62,609 bases of DNA, taken from contig JAIQEV010000020.1 in assembly GCA_020073585.1 (NCBI GenBank), forward strand, positions 1 to 62,609, written 5' to 3'. Below, one piece after another: positions 1-7,876 of the stretch; position 1 is the first letter of the stretch, and every line of letters starts with the position of its first letter. The notes beneath the pieces are model-generated. The model saw only the letters and a program-made list of their open reading frames with translations, made no database searches and had not been told where the DNA came from. A program made the position numbers and the translations under genes. Source of the DNA: Terriglobia bacterium (lineage in GTDB: Bacteria > Acidobacteriota > Terriglobia > Acidiferrales > UBA7541).

Positions 1-146
1 CCGATCAAAACGACAACGATCATTTTGATACCCATGGAGAGAAGGATCTCTATCGGATGAAAGCGAACTCCTGTGGTGACATCGATATCCATATCGGAAT
101 GGTGGACCATATGGAGCCGCCAGAGCAGGGGGGCGGAATGAAGCAT
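1..146 (-). pseudogene. Sterol desaturase / fatty-acid hydroxylase fragment, running off the window
   Basis: The reverse strand from about 146 to the left edge reads, in one open frame, as the C-terminal half of the fatty-acid hydroxylase family. The diiron-binding signature is clear: HxVHH (HMVHHSDMDIDVTTG) followed by RFHPIEILLS and the start of a hydrophobic helix (GIKMIVVVLIG). The N-terminal half of such a protein (membrane segments and the first His boxes) is absent. Instead the sequence passes directly into a CoA-transferase gene read in a different frame. No start codon or ribosome binding site belongs to this fragment. It continues beyond position 1, so its 3' end cannot be judged. 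It is either the remnant of a real deletion or fusion, or an assembly join. Confidence 0.7.
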
Positions 147-1128
147 CCCCCAGCGCTTCGCCCGCCGTGTGAATCGCCGCCGCCGGAATGTCCGCCGCCG
201 CCAGCCGCTCCCGCCACACCTCCGCCGGCTCCTGCGCAAAACGCTTCTGCAGCCTCGCGATCAGCTCCCCCCGGTTCGCGATGCGCAGCGCGTTGCTCGC
301 AAACCGCGCGTCGCTCCCCAGCTCTTCCTGCAATCCCATCACCTGTAACAGCCGCTTCCACTGCTCCGGCGTCCCCACCCCCACCACGAAGTGCCGCGCG
401 TCGCTGCCGCGGAACACCTGGTACGGCACGATGTTGGGGTGCGCGTTTCCCCAGCGCCGCGGCAATTCCCCCGCGTTCAGGTAGCTGCTGCCCGCGTTGG
501 CCAGCCAAGTCAGTTGCGCATCGAACAGCGCCACATCCACGAACTGTCCCTGCCCGCTTCTCTCCCGCGCGAACAGCGCTCCCAGTATCCCCATCACCGC
601 GTACATCCCGCAGGTCATGTCCGCGATGGCGATCGGATAGCGCATCGGGCTGCCGTCCGGCTCCCCGGTAAAGCTCATCACTCCCGCTTCGGCCTGCGCC
701 AGGATGTCGTACCCCGGCATCCCCGCCTTCGGCCCCGTAAATCCGTACCCGGTGATGCCGCAGTAGACCAGCCGCGGATATTTCGCGCACAGCGTCTGCG
801 GATCGATCCCCCGCTTCTCGAGCGACGCCAGCACCGGCTGGTTCACCACAAACACGTCCGCCGTCGCCAGCAGCCGCTGCAGCATCTCCGCGCCGCGCGG
901 CCGGGCGTAGTTCAGCGTCAGCGATCTCTTGTTGCGATTGGCGGCCAGGAAGTACGCCGATTCGCTGCCCACAAACGGCGGGCCCCACCCGCGCGCCTGG
1001 TCGCCCACGCCCGGCCGCTCCACCTTGATCACGTCGGCGCCAAAATCGCCCAGCAGCATGGCGCAATACGGCCCGGCCAGGGCTTCGGTAAGTTCTACCA
1101 CGCGGATGGAATCGAGAACGGGGGCCAC
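133..1128 (-). CDS. CaiB/BaiF (class III) CoA-transferase, 3'-truncated
   Basis: Class III CoA-transferases move CoA between carboxylic acids and often activate substrates of degradation pathways. A GTG start at 1128 gives the family N-terminus (VVELTEALAGPYCAMLLGDF, then GADVIKVERPG). The frame is continuous through the catalytic-Asp region GQFVDVALFDAQ (Asp about residue 198) to about residue 330, ending in IHTAGEALGDASF. The usual 380-400 residues are not reached, because after about position 133-146 the homology changes to a sterol desaturase in another frame. The CaiB frame stays open to the window edge but no longer resembles the family. The gene is last in the operon with the reductase subunits, about 100 bp after the D-type subunit, and would fit activation of the pathway acid. 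The C-terminal loss probably makes it non-functional if the junction is real. Confidence 0.8.
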
Positions 1129-1225
1129 AGGCGGGAATTATAGCCGACATCTGAAACAACGCGCGCGCTCCGCGGCAGGAAGCCCCCCTTCCCCCGCGCC
1201 TGGCCCGCGCCTGCCGCTCGCCGCC

Positions 1226-2098
1226 TTAGACGGCGACCGTGGCGGAATTGCCCGCCGTTTCCGTGTGCCGCGCCCTCTCCGTGGCCCGCAGCCGCTGCAG
1301 CCCCAGCAGCGCCGCTCCCAGCGCGCACACGTAATCGGCGTTCTCGGGTACGTGCACCGTCACCTTCAGCCGGTTCTCCAGCGCCCGCAGCATGCCGCGC
1401 TGCCGCGCCACCCCGCCGATGAACACCAGGTCCTGGCCCATCCCGGTGCGCTTCAGCAGCATCCCCGCGCGGTCCGCCAGCGATTCGTAGATTCCCGCCA
1501 GAATATTCTCCAGGCTGACCCCGGCGCTGACGTGGTTGATGATTTCGCTCTCCGCCAGCACCGCGCAGATGCTGCTGATGGCCTGCGGCTTGTCCGCGTC
1601 CAGCGCTTTTTCCCCGGCCTGCTCCAGCGGAATTTCCAGATACTTGGTGGCCCGCGCGATGAAGCTCCCCGATCCGGCCGCGCACTTGTCATTGGACTTG
1701 AACTGGTTGACCCGCCCCGTCTCCGTCAGCGTGATCGCCCGCGTCGTCTGGCTCCCGATGTCCAGCACGCAGGTGGCATGCGGGTAGAGGAACCTCGTGC
1801 CGCGCGCGCTGCTGGTGATCTCCGTGATCTGGATGTCCCGGAACGAGACGGCGTGCCGCCCGAAGCCCGTCGCGGCCACGTAGCGCACCTCCGCATCCCG
1901 CTGCCCGGCCGCTTCCAGCGCCGCGCCCAGCGCTTCCCGCGCCGCCTTCTCCATCTCCACTCCCGTGCGCAGCGATGCGCGCCCCAGAATCTCCGGCGCG
2001 CCCTCCGCCGCGGGCGTCTGCCCGTCCGCCGAAGCCACTCCGATCACCACCGCCTTGGTGAATCCCGTGCCGACGTCAATTCCCGCGATTCGTACCAT
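1226..2098 (-). CDS. BcrD/BadG-like ATPase subunit of a class I benzoyl-CoA-reductase-type enzyme
   Basis: 290-residue ASKHA-fold ATPase of the BadF/BadG/BcrA/BcrD family. The phosphate-1 loop is IDVGTG (residues 7-12), the phosphate-2 region LDIGSQTTR (112-120), and an adenosine-type motif FIGGV lies near 227-231. The two cysteines that bind the subunit-bridging [4Fe-4S] cluster are present in NDKCAAGSG (Cys139) and SSICAVLAES (Cys178). Such subunits couple ATP hydrolysis to delivery of low-potential electrons to the substrate-binding subunits. The ATG at 2098 is chosen because homology starts at once; it overlaps the end of the preceding ATPase gene by 23 bases. The position after the A-type gene matches the C-B-A-D order of known operons. 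The name is by order and similarity; A and D subunits are close paralogues. Confidence 0.85.
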   Translation of the reverse strand: MVRIAGIDVGTGFTKAVVIGVASADGQTPAAEGAPEILGRASLRTGVEMEKAAREALGAALEAAGQRDAEVRYVAATGFGRHAVSFRDIQITEITSSARGTRFLYPHATCVLDIGSQTTRAITLTETGRVNQFKSNDKCAAGSGSFIARATKYLEIPLEQAGEKALDADKPQAISSICAVLAESEIINHVSAGVSLENILAGIYESLADRAGMLLKRTGMGQDLVFIGGVARQRGMLRALENRLKVTVHVPENADYVCALGAALLGLQRLRATERARHTETAGNSATVAV

Positions 2099-2936
2099 GC
2101 GCCCCATCCCGGACTCCCGCTTCGGAATCCTGATCCATTTTTTCCAGAGCGTACAAAGCCGCGCCCATCGCTCCCGCAAAATGCGCCAGCGGGCTGATCT
2201 GCAGTTTCATTCCCAGTACGTCCTCCAGCGCCTTCACCATCCCCACGTTGCGCGATACCCCGCCGGTCATGGTGATCGCCGGCTCCACCGGCACGCGCCG
2301 CGCCAGCGAGATCGTCCGCCGCGCAATCGCCAGGTTCACCCCGCTCAGCACGTCTTCCGCCTTCTTCCCCTGCGCCAGATAGGAAAGAATGTCCGACTCC
2401 ACGAACACCGTGCACACTGTCGTGATCTTCACCGGATTCTTGCCCTTCAGCGAAAACGGCCCCATGTCGTCCAGCGGCATTGCCAGCACGTCGGCGGCGT
2501 TGGCCAGAAACCGCCCGGTCCCCGCGGCGCATTTGTCGTTCATCACGAAATCCAGCACGTTCCCCTCCGCGCCGATGCTGATGGCCTTGCTGTCCTGCCC
2601 CCCCATGTCGATCACCGTGCGCGTGTTCGGAAAAAGAAAATGCGCGCCGCGCGCGTGGCAGCTGATCTCCGTCATCTGCGTGTTGCCGAACTGGATTTTG
2701 TACCGCCCGTAGCCCGTGCCCACCACGTAGCCCACCTGCTCCGGCGCGATGCCCGCTTCCTTGCAGGCCGCCAGGAAACCGTTCTCCCCGGCTTTCTGCA
2801 CGTTGGCCCCGGTGTCCACCAGCGCGCTGGCGATCATCTTCTTCTCGCCTCCGTCCGCCTGCATGATGACCGCCTTGGTCTGCGTCGATCCGACGTCCAC
2901 TCCCGCTGCATAGCGCATCGCTTTCACCTCGCTCAT
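2076..2936 (-). CDS. BcrA/BadF-like ATPase subunit of a class I benzoyl-CoA-reductase-type enzyme
   Basis: 286-residue BadF/BcrA-family ATPase. Motifs seen: DVGSTQTK (14-21), IDMGGQDSK (109-117), and the paired cluster cysteines in NDKCAAGTG (Cys136) and TVCTVFVES (Cys175). The start at 2936 overlaps the stop of the upstream B-type gene by one base (TGATG), a sign of translational coupling. An open frame extends further upstream but lies inside the B gene and is not family-like. With the D-type subunit it should form the ATP-driven electron activase. Homodimeric activators of 2-hydroxyacyl-CoA dehydratases look similar; the presence of two different ATPase genes favours the heterodimeric reductase type. 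Confidence 0.87.
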   Translation of the reverse strand: MSEVKAMRYAAGVDVGSTQTKAVIMQADGGEKKMIASALVDTGANVQKAGENGFLAACKEAGIAPEQVGYVVGTGYGRYKIQFGNTQMTEISCHARGAHFLFPNTRTVIDMGGQDSKAISIGAEGNVLDFVMNDKCAAGTGRFLANAADVLAMPLDDMGPFSLKGKNPVKITTVCTVFVESDILSYLAQGKKAEDVLSGVNLAIARRTISLARRVPVEPAITMTGGVSRNVGMVKALEDVLGMKLQISPLAHFAGAMGAALYALEKMDQDSEAGVRDGAHGTNRGN

Positions 2937-4276
2937 CAATTCAATACCCTCAGTTTCGGGCTCGCCGTCGGAACCATGGGGATGCCCGAGCCTGCCTTTC
3001 CGGCGCTCAGTTGCGCGGCCGTGCGCGCCGGTGCGTGCCCCAGCGATTCGAAAAAGGCGTCCATGCGGTTCTTGATCTGCGCTTCGGAGAAGTAGCGCGG
3101 GTCCTCGATGTCCGACTCCAGATACAGCGTGGGAATGCCCAACTCCTTGGTGAAGTAGTCGCGCATGTCCCCTTGCCCCGCGGAAAACAGCCGGCAGCTC
3201 TTCACGAAGTGGATGATCAGCCCGTCGGCGTCCCACTCCTCCACGTACCGCCGGATCTGGTCGTAGCGCTGCAGGTAGTTGCGGTTGGTCACGTTGTTCT
3301 CGATCATGTGCAGCGCGATGGCCTCAAACGGCTCCTGGGGATCGTGCCGGAAGCCGAACTCCCACAGGCCCCCCACCGTCGAATACGTCGAAGCCACGGT
3401 GCACGCCCCCCACTTCGCGAACATGTCCCGGAACGTGCGAAAGAACGGATACGGCGGCGGCCCTTCCAGCACCACTCGGAATTTCTCCTTTTCGAATGGC
3501 CCCTGTCCCCGTTCCACCATCTGCTCGTATTCCTTCAGCGCCACCTCGAAAAAGTGCACCCCCCGGGGATTCGCGCGATAGACGTACAGCGGCCCCATCA
3601 GCGAGATGGCGTCGAAGTACGCGTCATAGGGCGACGGTTTCTTCTTCGAGAGATGCTTGATGCGCGACCACAGCTCTTCCACCCGCGCCGAATTGCGCAC
3701 CGCCTCCCGGAAACGGTCCATGTCGAATTTCTTCCCGGTGATCTGCTCCAGTTGCTTCACCAGATCGTGCAACTGCCGCACCACGTAAGCCACGTCATCC
3801 TTGCTCGGCGTATCGGTGCGCAGAAACGGCACGTCCAGCATGAACAGCGGCGATTTCTGGAACTCCGCGATGTGCTCGAACCATTTCGTGTACACGTTGC
3901 AGCCCACGAAGTTGCATAGCGCCAGCGCGGCCACCGGAAGCTTTCCTCCGGCCGGCGTGATGCCCTTGACCATCGCCCCGATATCCGCCTTCACGTAGGC
4001 GCAGTTGTCCGTGGCGTAACCCATCTCCTCGGCCACCAGAATCGGCTCCAGCGATTGCCGCCGGATGGCCAGTTGCAGCGCATTGACCTCCGGATAGAGC
4101 GGCAGCACGTCGAACGCCTCCAGCAGCTCGATGCAATTGCCGGATATCATCAGCGACACCGCCGGCGGCTTCCCCGTCGTCGCCGACTCGTCGAGCTTCT
4201 GGTACCACTCGACCATCATCTCCTTCTGCAACTGGTGGATCTGCCCGCGATAGTCGCTCTTTTCGGTGTTGGACAT
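2936..4276 (-). CDS. BcrB/BadE-like substrate-binding subunit (2-hydroxyacyl-CoA dehydratase/benzoyl-CoA reductase family)
   Basis: 446 residues, the usual length for the larger FeS subunit of class I benzoyl-CoA reductases. Candidate cluster and substrate-site cysteines are visible in SGNCIELLEAF (Cys48), CNFVGC (Cys121, Cys126) and FVKSCRLFSAGQGD (Cys361). The middle region EGPPPYP and GGLWEFGFRHD follow the family layout of two Rossmann-like halves. It should sit with the C-type subunit and accept electrons from the A/D ATPases for ring reduction of an aryl-CoA. It follows the C-type gene after about 18 bases. The exact substrate (benzoyl-CoA, a hydroxylated analogue or another cyclic acyl-CoA) cannot be read from the sequence. 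Confidence 0.85.
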   Translation of the reverse strand: MSNTEKSDYRGQIHQLQKEMMVEWYQKLDESATTGKPPAVSLMISGNCIELLEAFDVLPLYPEVNALQLAIRRQSLEPILVAEEMGYATDNCAYVKADIGAMVKGITPAGGKLPVAALALCNFVGCNVYTKWFEHIAEFQKSPLFMLDVPFLRTDTPSKDDVAYVVRQLHDLVKQLEQITGKKFDMDRFREAVRNSARVEELWSRIKHLSKKKPSPYDAYFDAISLMGPLYVYRANPRGVHFFEVALKEYEQMVERGQGPFEKEKFRVVLEGPPPYPFFRTFRDMFAKWGACTVASTYSTVGGLWEFGFRHDPQEPFEAIALHMIENNVTNRNYLQRYDQIRRYVEEWDADGLIIHFVKSCRLFSAGQGDMRDYFTKELGIPTLYLESDIEDPRYFSEAQIKNRMDAFFESLGHAPARTAAQLSAGKAGSGIPMVPTASPKLRVLN

Positions 4277-4294
4277 GACTCCCTCGCTCCCCGC

Positions 4295-5467
4295 TCACTC
4301 AAAGAGCAGTGATTCCACAAAGGTTTCCACTTCCATCCGGAAGCGGTCGAACGTGTAGGCCTTTTCCTCGAATTCCAGCGGCAGATGCGGAATCTTCGCC
4401 GCTTCTAGCTCGCGCTTGAACAGCACGTAATCGAAACACGCCGGCTCGCAGAATTTCGCGGTCAGAAAAACCACCGCCTGGGCCTTCGCCTGCCTCACCT
4501 TCTCCACCAGCTGCTTGTGCCGCGGATTCCGGTTGTCGTGCCGTACCGAGGAATACACCGAGCGGTCCTGATAGCTCTCCGCCAGATTCATCAGCGGATC
4601 CCCCGCCACGGGCACATCCGCGTTGAACCAGCGCCGCCCCAGGATAAAATCGTCGTCCGCGATCGTGCAGCCCGCTTCCTCCATCACCCGGATCAGGTCC
4701 AGCGGCGGCTGCTCGCAGAACGAGCCTTCGATCACCACCCGGATGGCGTCGCGCCGCTTGCCCGTCCGCCCCGGCAGCTCCTCCAGCACTCCGCGCAGCC
4801 ATTCGTTGTGCGTCTCCACCGGCACGAAATTCCCCGCGCGCATCAGCACGTACAGCTCCCAGGTCCGCAGCCGCTCCGGATAATCCCTGCGAAATTCGTA
4901 CAGCCGGCGCAGCAGATTGCGGTTCTCGTTGAATACCGCGATGGAGTTGCGCAGCGCTTCGTCGCTGATCGTTCTTCCGGACAGCTCCTGGAGATGCCCG
5001 ATCAGCCGCCGGTATTCGCTGGCCAGAAAATCGTGGCTGGCCGTCCCGTTGGGATTGTGCGGCAGGTGCAGGAAGTCCACGTACATGCCCGGCTGGTTGC
5101 GCTTGATGACGAAGGCCAGATTGCGCGCCGAATCGCAGATGGTCGAAAACAGCAGCCCGTCCATCAGCGCCAGCCGCTCGGTCATGGCCAGTTCCAGCGT
5201 GCTCTTCACGATCGAGCAGATGAACGAGCCAAAGCGCGCGTCGGCGTGCTGCAGTTCCAACCCATCCCCGGCGCCGTGCAGCGCCACCGGCAGCATCCCC
5301 GCGGCATGGATGATTTCGCTCGGCGCGTACACCGGGAAATAGCCGATCACCCGCCCCCCGGGATGCTCCTGCTTCCAGGCCGCCACCGTGGGGAAGGTCA
5401 GGTCGCCGAGCAGCGTCGCGCATTGGTCGAACGTTCGTTCAAAATCGAAGGCCAACGTTTCCCTCAT
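4295..5467 (-). CDS. BcrC/BadD-like substrate-binding subunit (2-hydroxyacyl-CoA dehydratase/benzoyl-CoA reductase family)
   Basis: 390-residue HgdB/BcrC-family protein with the typical N-terminal signature YAPSEIIHAAGMLPV (47-61). Cysteines that may bind the cluster lie in SFICSIVKST (Cys84), STICDSARN (Cys111) and KFCEPACFDY (Cys340, Cys344). It is the partner of the B-type subunit and the first reductase gene of the operon, about 20 bases downstream of the SDR gene. The ATG at 5467 is used. The size, the paired B gene and two separate ATPases together favour a class I benzoyl-CoA-reductase-type complex over a simple 2-hydroxyacyl-CoA dehydratase, which normally has one activator gene. Confidence 0.85.
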   Translation of the reverse strand: MRETLAFDFERTFDQCATLLGDLTFPTVAAWKQEHPGGRVIGYFPVYAPSEIIHAAGMLPVALHGAGDGLELQHADARFGSFICSIVKSTLELAMTERLALMDGLLFSTICDSARNLAFVIKRNQPGMYVDFLHLPHNPNGTASHDFLASEYRRLIGHLQELSGRTISDEALRNSIAVFNENRNLLRRLYEFRRDYPERLRTWELYVLMRAGNFVPVETHNEWLRGVLEELPGRTGKRRDAIRVVIEGSFCEQPPLDLIRVMEEAGCTIADDDFILGRRWFNADVPVAGDPLMNLAESYQDRSVYSSVRHDNRNPRHKQLVEKVRQAKAQAVVFLTAKFCEPACFDYVLFKRELEAAKIPHLPLEFEEKAYTFDRFRMEVETFVESLLFE

Positions 5468-5488
5468 CCTCTTCCTCCCGCTTCTTCC

Positions 5489-6262
5489 CTACCCCACCAT
5501 CGTCAATCCGCCATCCACGCTGGTGACCTGCCCCGTGATGTACCCCGCCGCATCTGACGCCAGGAACACCGCCAGCGGCGCGATCTCTTCCGCGCGCCCC
5601 AGCCGCTTCATCGGGATCGCTCCGATCACCGCTCCGATCACCTTACCCCCAAACTCTTCCTTCTGGATCTCCCCCAGCAGCGGCGTATCCACCAGCCCCG
5701 GACAGATCACGTTCACCCGGATATTGTCCCGCGCGTGCTCCCGCGCCAGCGTCTTCGAAAACGCCACCACCGCCGCCTTGGCCCCGGCATACACCGCTTC
5801 GCCCATCGACCCCACCCGCGCCGAATCCGAGCTGATGTTCACGATGCAGCCCTGTTTGCGCTCCTTCATATGCGGCAGCACCGCATGGCAGGTGTGAATC
5901 ACCCCGCGATAGTTGATCCCGATGATGCGGTCCCACAGTTCCGGCGTGGTCTTCAGAAACGGCATCAGCCGGTCCCACCCCGCGCAGTTCACCAGCACAT
6001 CGATCCGCCCCAACTGCACGATCCCCGCATCCCGCAGCTTCTGCGCATCCTCCAGCCGCGTCACGTCCGCGCCCGTCGCGAACACTTTCCGCCCCGTCGC
6101 CCGCGCAATCTCCCCGGCCGTGGCTTCCGCCTCTTCCGCGCGCAGATCCCCGATGAGCACATCCGCGCCGGCTTCCGCAAAGGCCTGCGCCAGCGCCCGC
6201 CCGATCCCCCGGGCGCCTCCGGTGATCACCACTGCCTTGCCCTGTACGCTCGCCGTAGTCAT
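5489..6262 (-). CDS. SDR-family dehydrogenase resembling BadH (2-hydroxycyclohexanecarboxyl-CoA dehydrogenase)
   Basis: 257-residue classical short-chain dehydrogenase. It has the cofactor loop TGGARGIG (14-21), NCAG (92-95) and the catalytic Ser145, Tyr158 and Lys162 (S-x12-Y-x3-K spacing). Stretches such as NCAGWDRLMPF, GEAVYAGAKAAVVAFSKTLA, AREHARDNIRVNV and a GLTM-type C-terminus recall BadH of Rhodopseudomonas, which oxidises 2-hydroxycyclohexanecarboxyl-CoA to the keto form. The likeness is recalled, not aligned. A role in oxidising a cyclic hydroxyacyl-CoA made after ring reduction would fit the operon. ATG at 6262 shares one base with the stop of the upstream gene (TGATG). A generic FabG-like ketoreductase remains possible. 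Confidence 0.82.
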   Translation of the reverse strand: MTTASVQGKAVVITGGARGIGRALAQAFAEAGADVLIGDLRAEEAEATAGEIARATGRKVFATGADVTRLEDAQKLRDAGIVQLGRIDVLVNCAGWDRLMPFLKTTPELWDRIIGINYRGVIHTCHAVLPHMKERKQGCIVNISSDSARVGSMGEAVYAGAKAAVVAFSKTLAREHARDNIRVNVICPGLVDTPLLGEIQKEEFGGKVIGAVIGAIPMKRLGRAEEIAPLAVFLASDAAGYITGQVTSVDGGLTMVG

Positions 6263-7185
6263 CACCGTAGGCGGCCTTCCACAATCTGCATCTTGGCGGC
6301 GGGCGCGGCGGCGGCCACTTGCGCGGCCGGCGCTTTTTCCTTCAGCCCGAACAATTCCACCGCGTTGTCGCGCAGCAGTTTCTGCTTCGTCTCTTCCTTC
6401 AATCCCAGTTGCTCCAGTTGCTCCAGGTTCTCTTTCCACGGCAGCCCATTCGTGCCCCACAGGCAGCGGTCTCTTCCCATGCGGCTGTTGATGAACTGCA
6501 GCACCTGCGGCGGCAGGTATTTGGGCATCCAGGCGTCCACCCCCAGCCAGATGTTGTCCCACTTGTAGCAGACCGATACCAGCTCATCCACCCACGGCCA
6601 GCCCGTATGCGCCCCGATCAGCTTCAACTGCGGAAAGTCGCACGCCACGCGGTCCAGGTGCATGGGCCGCCCGCCTTCGCTGGGCATGGCCTCCAGCACG
6701 TGCCCCACCTGCAGCGATACCGGCACGCCCAGTTCCTCGCACCTGGCGTACAGCGGATACATCTTCTTGTCGTCGAGCCCGATGTCGAACCCGTAGATGT
6801 GCACGTACACGCCTTTGAAATTGTGCTTGGTCACCGCGGTTTCGATTTCCCGCAGGCTGTCCTTGATGCGGAAGGGGTTGTACCCGGCGAGGCCCACGAA
6901 GCGCTCGGGATATTTTTCCGTGTACTGCAGCACGTCCTCGAGCTGCGTATCCATGTACATCCACTTGCGCCAGTACGACCACATCTTGCACTGGGTAATG
7001 AAGACCTTCTCCACCCCCGCGGCGTCCATCTTCGCCAGCATGGCCTCGATGGACTCATAGCGCGGCAGCCCGCCGATGGCCCGCTCCATCCGGCACAGCA
7101 GTTCGCCTTCTTTGGCCTTGTCCCAGCGCTCCATGAACTCGCGGGTGGCTACGTAATACATGAAGTCGATCGCCTGGATGCCCAT
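6262..7185 (-). CDS. Amidohydrolase-2 family protein with a degenerate metal site
   Basis: 307-residue TIM-barrel protein of the amidohydrolase-2 (ACMSD/resorcylate-decarboxylase-like) superfamily, first gene of the reductase operon. The barrel layout is clear (VGLAGYNPF, KGVYVHIYGFDIG, PVSLQVGH, KLIGAHTGWPWVDEL). The expected N-terminal HxH metal pair is replaced by IDFMYY (residues 6-11) and the C-terminal Asp of the usual GSDxP motif is Asn (WGTNGLPW, Asn246). His162 and His193 remain. It may therefore bind metal differently or act without it. The likely function is a C-C lyase, hydrolase or decarboxylase step on a cyclic acid, but this is inference. The ATG at 7185 follows GGGAG; a GTG two codons earlier is an alternative. 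The last 35 residues are an Ala/Pro-rich tail. Confidence 0.75.
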   Translation of the reverse strand: MGIQAIDFMYYVATREFMERWDKAKEGELLCRMERAIGGLPRYESIEAMLAKMDAAGVEKVFITQCKMWSYWRKWMYMDTQLEDVLQYTEKYPERFVGLAGYNPFRIKDSLREIETAVTKHNFKGVYVHIYGFDIGLDDKKMYPLYARCEELGVPVSLQVGHVLEAMPSEGGRPMHLDRVACDFPQLKLIGAHTGWPWVDELVSVCYKWDNIWLGVDAWMPKYLPPQVLQFINSRMGRDRCLWGTNGLPWKENLEQLEQLGLKEETKQKLLRDNAVELFGLKEKAPAAQVAAAAPAAKMQIVEGRLR

Positions 7186-7234
7186 GCGCACTCTCCCGGT
7201 TTGGCACAGCCTACGCAGCGCCGCACGCCATTGC

Positions 7235-7262
7235 TGTGACCTGGGTCACACAGGGGGTGTGA
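7235..7262 (-). promoter_or_regulatory. CRP/FNR-family operator-like palindromes upstream of the reductase operon
   Basis: Positions 7235-7250 are TGTGA-CCTGGG-TCACA, an exact match to the TGTGA-N6-TCACA consensus of CRP-type regulators. It overlaps a second palindrome, TCACAC-AGGGG-GTGTGA (7246-7262). The pair ends about 50 bases before the ATG of the amidohydrolase gene, a plausible promoter position. No other gene faces it. In Rhodopseudomonas the FNR/CRP-family protein AadR controls anaerobic benzoate genes, so an oxygen- or effector-responsive regulator of this family would make sense here. Confidence 0.6.
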
Positions 7263-7681
7263 GATTGCACATCGCCGCGCCTCCCCGGCGCACCCCTGGC
7301 CTCCGCCAGAATCCTCCTCCAACGCCTCCAAATAATCCTAAAGACCTTAAAATCAGTTAGTTTCGCTCCTGAAAGAAACTGCCCCGAAACTCCCCGCCCC
7401 GCCTTCCTCCCACCGCGCTTCCGCCCCCCTCGCCTGCCCCCGTCCGCGCACCCCCGCCCCCAACCGCTGCATTTCCCACAGCATTTCCTCCCCCGCCGCC
7501 TTCACCCCGCGCCGCGCCCGCCGCATCCACCGCAATCCGCGCGTCAGGAATCCGTCCGGCTGCTTCCGGCACGCAAATTCTCGCTAGGCTGTCTTGGAGT
7601 TTTCTTCCTGCGCGCGTCGCACTCGCGGACCCTGGAGTGCGCCCTGCGGCTTGATCAGTGGGGATCGTCCGTGCCAAAATA

Positions 7682-7706
7682 CTGACGAGCGGTTTCTGCT
7701 CGTCAG
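7682..7706. promoter_or_regulatory. Perfect 9-bp hairpin upstream of tRNA-Glu
   Basis: CTGACGAGC and GCTCGTCAG pair perfectly around a 7-base loop (GGTTTCT). It ends 24 bases before the tRNA. There is no T-run after it, so it is not a standard terminator; it could be a processing or regulatory structure, or a remnant of mobile DNA. Confidence 0.45.
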
Positions 7707-7730
7707 CGTTCGCTTGTTCCGTTGGCCTTC

Positions 7731-7805
7731 GGCGGTATCGTCTAGGGGTTAGGACGTCAGGTTCTCAACCTGAAAACCGGGGTTCGATTCCCCGTACCGC
7801 TACCA
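7731..7805 (+). tRNA. tRNA-Glu (anticodon CTC), CCA encoded
   Basis: A full cloverleaf can be folded. The acceptor GGCGGTA pairs with TACCGCT (one G-T at the end). The anticodon stem TCAGG/CCTGA holds the loop TTCTCAA with anticodon CTC. The T-arm GGGG-TTCGATT-CCCC is followed by discriminator A and an encoded CCA (7803-7805). It stands alone between non-coding DNA and a convergent zinc-ribbon gene. tRNA genes are common integration sites, but no attachment duplication or integrase is visible nearby. Confidence 0.95.
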
Positions 7806-7876
7806 CACTCGCAATCTCAGCAACCGCAAGCTCTTCCCCATCTCAGGAAGCTCGCGGCCTGCCGCCCCCCGCCCCT

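Larger units (their letters stand above)
7186..7730. other. Non-coding stretch between the reductase operon and tRNA-Glu
   Basis: About 545 bases without a convincing gene. It holds the CRP/FNR-like palindromes near 7235-7262, a very C-rich tract (about 7380-7560) whose long reverse-strand frame is Gly/Ala/Arg-rich and typical of chance GC-rich reading, and a perfect hairpin at 7682-7706. Confidence 0.6.

Noticed and set aside
7357-7677. Reverse-strand 106-codon frame upstream of tRNA-Glu
   Set aside because: Gly/Ala/Arg-rich translation of a C-rich tract with no domain or ribosome site.
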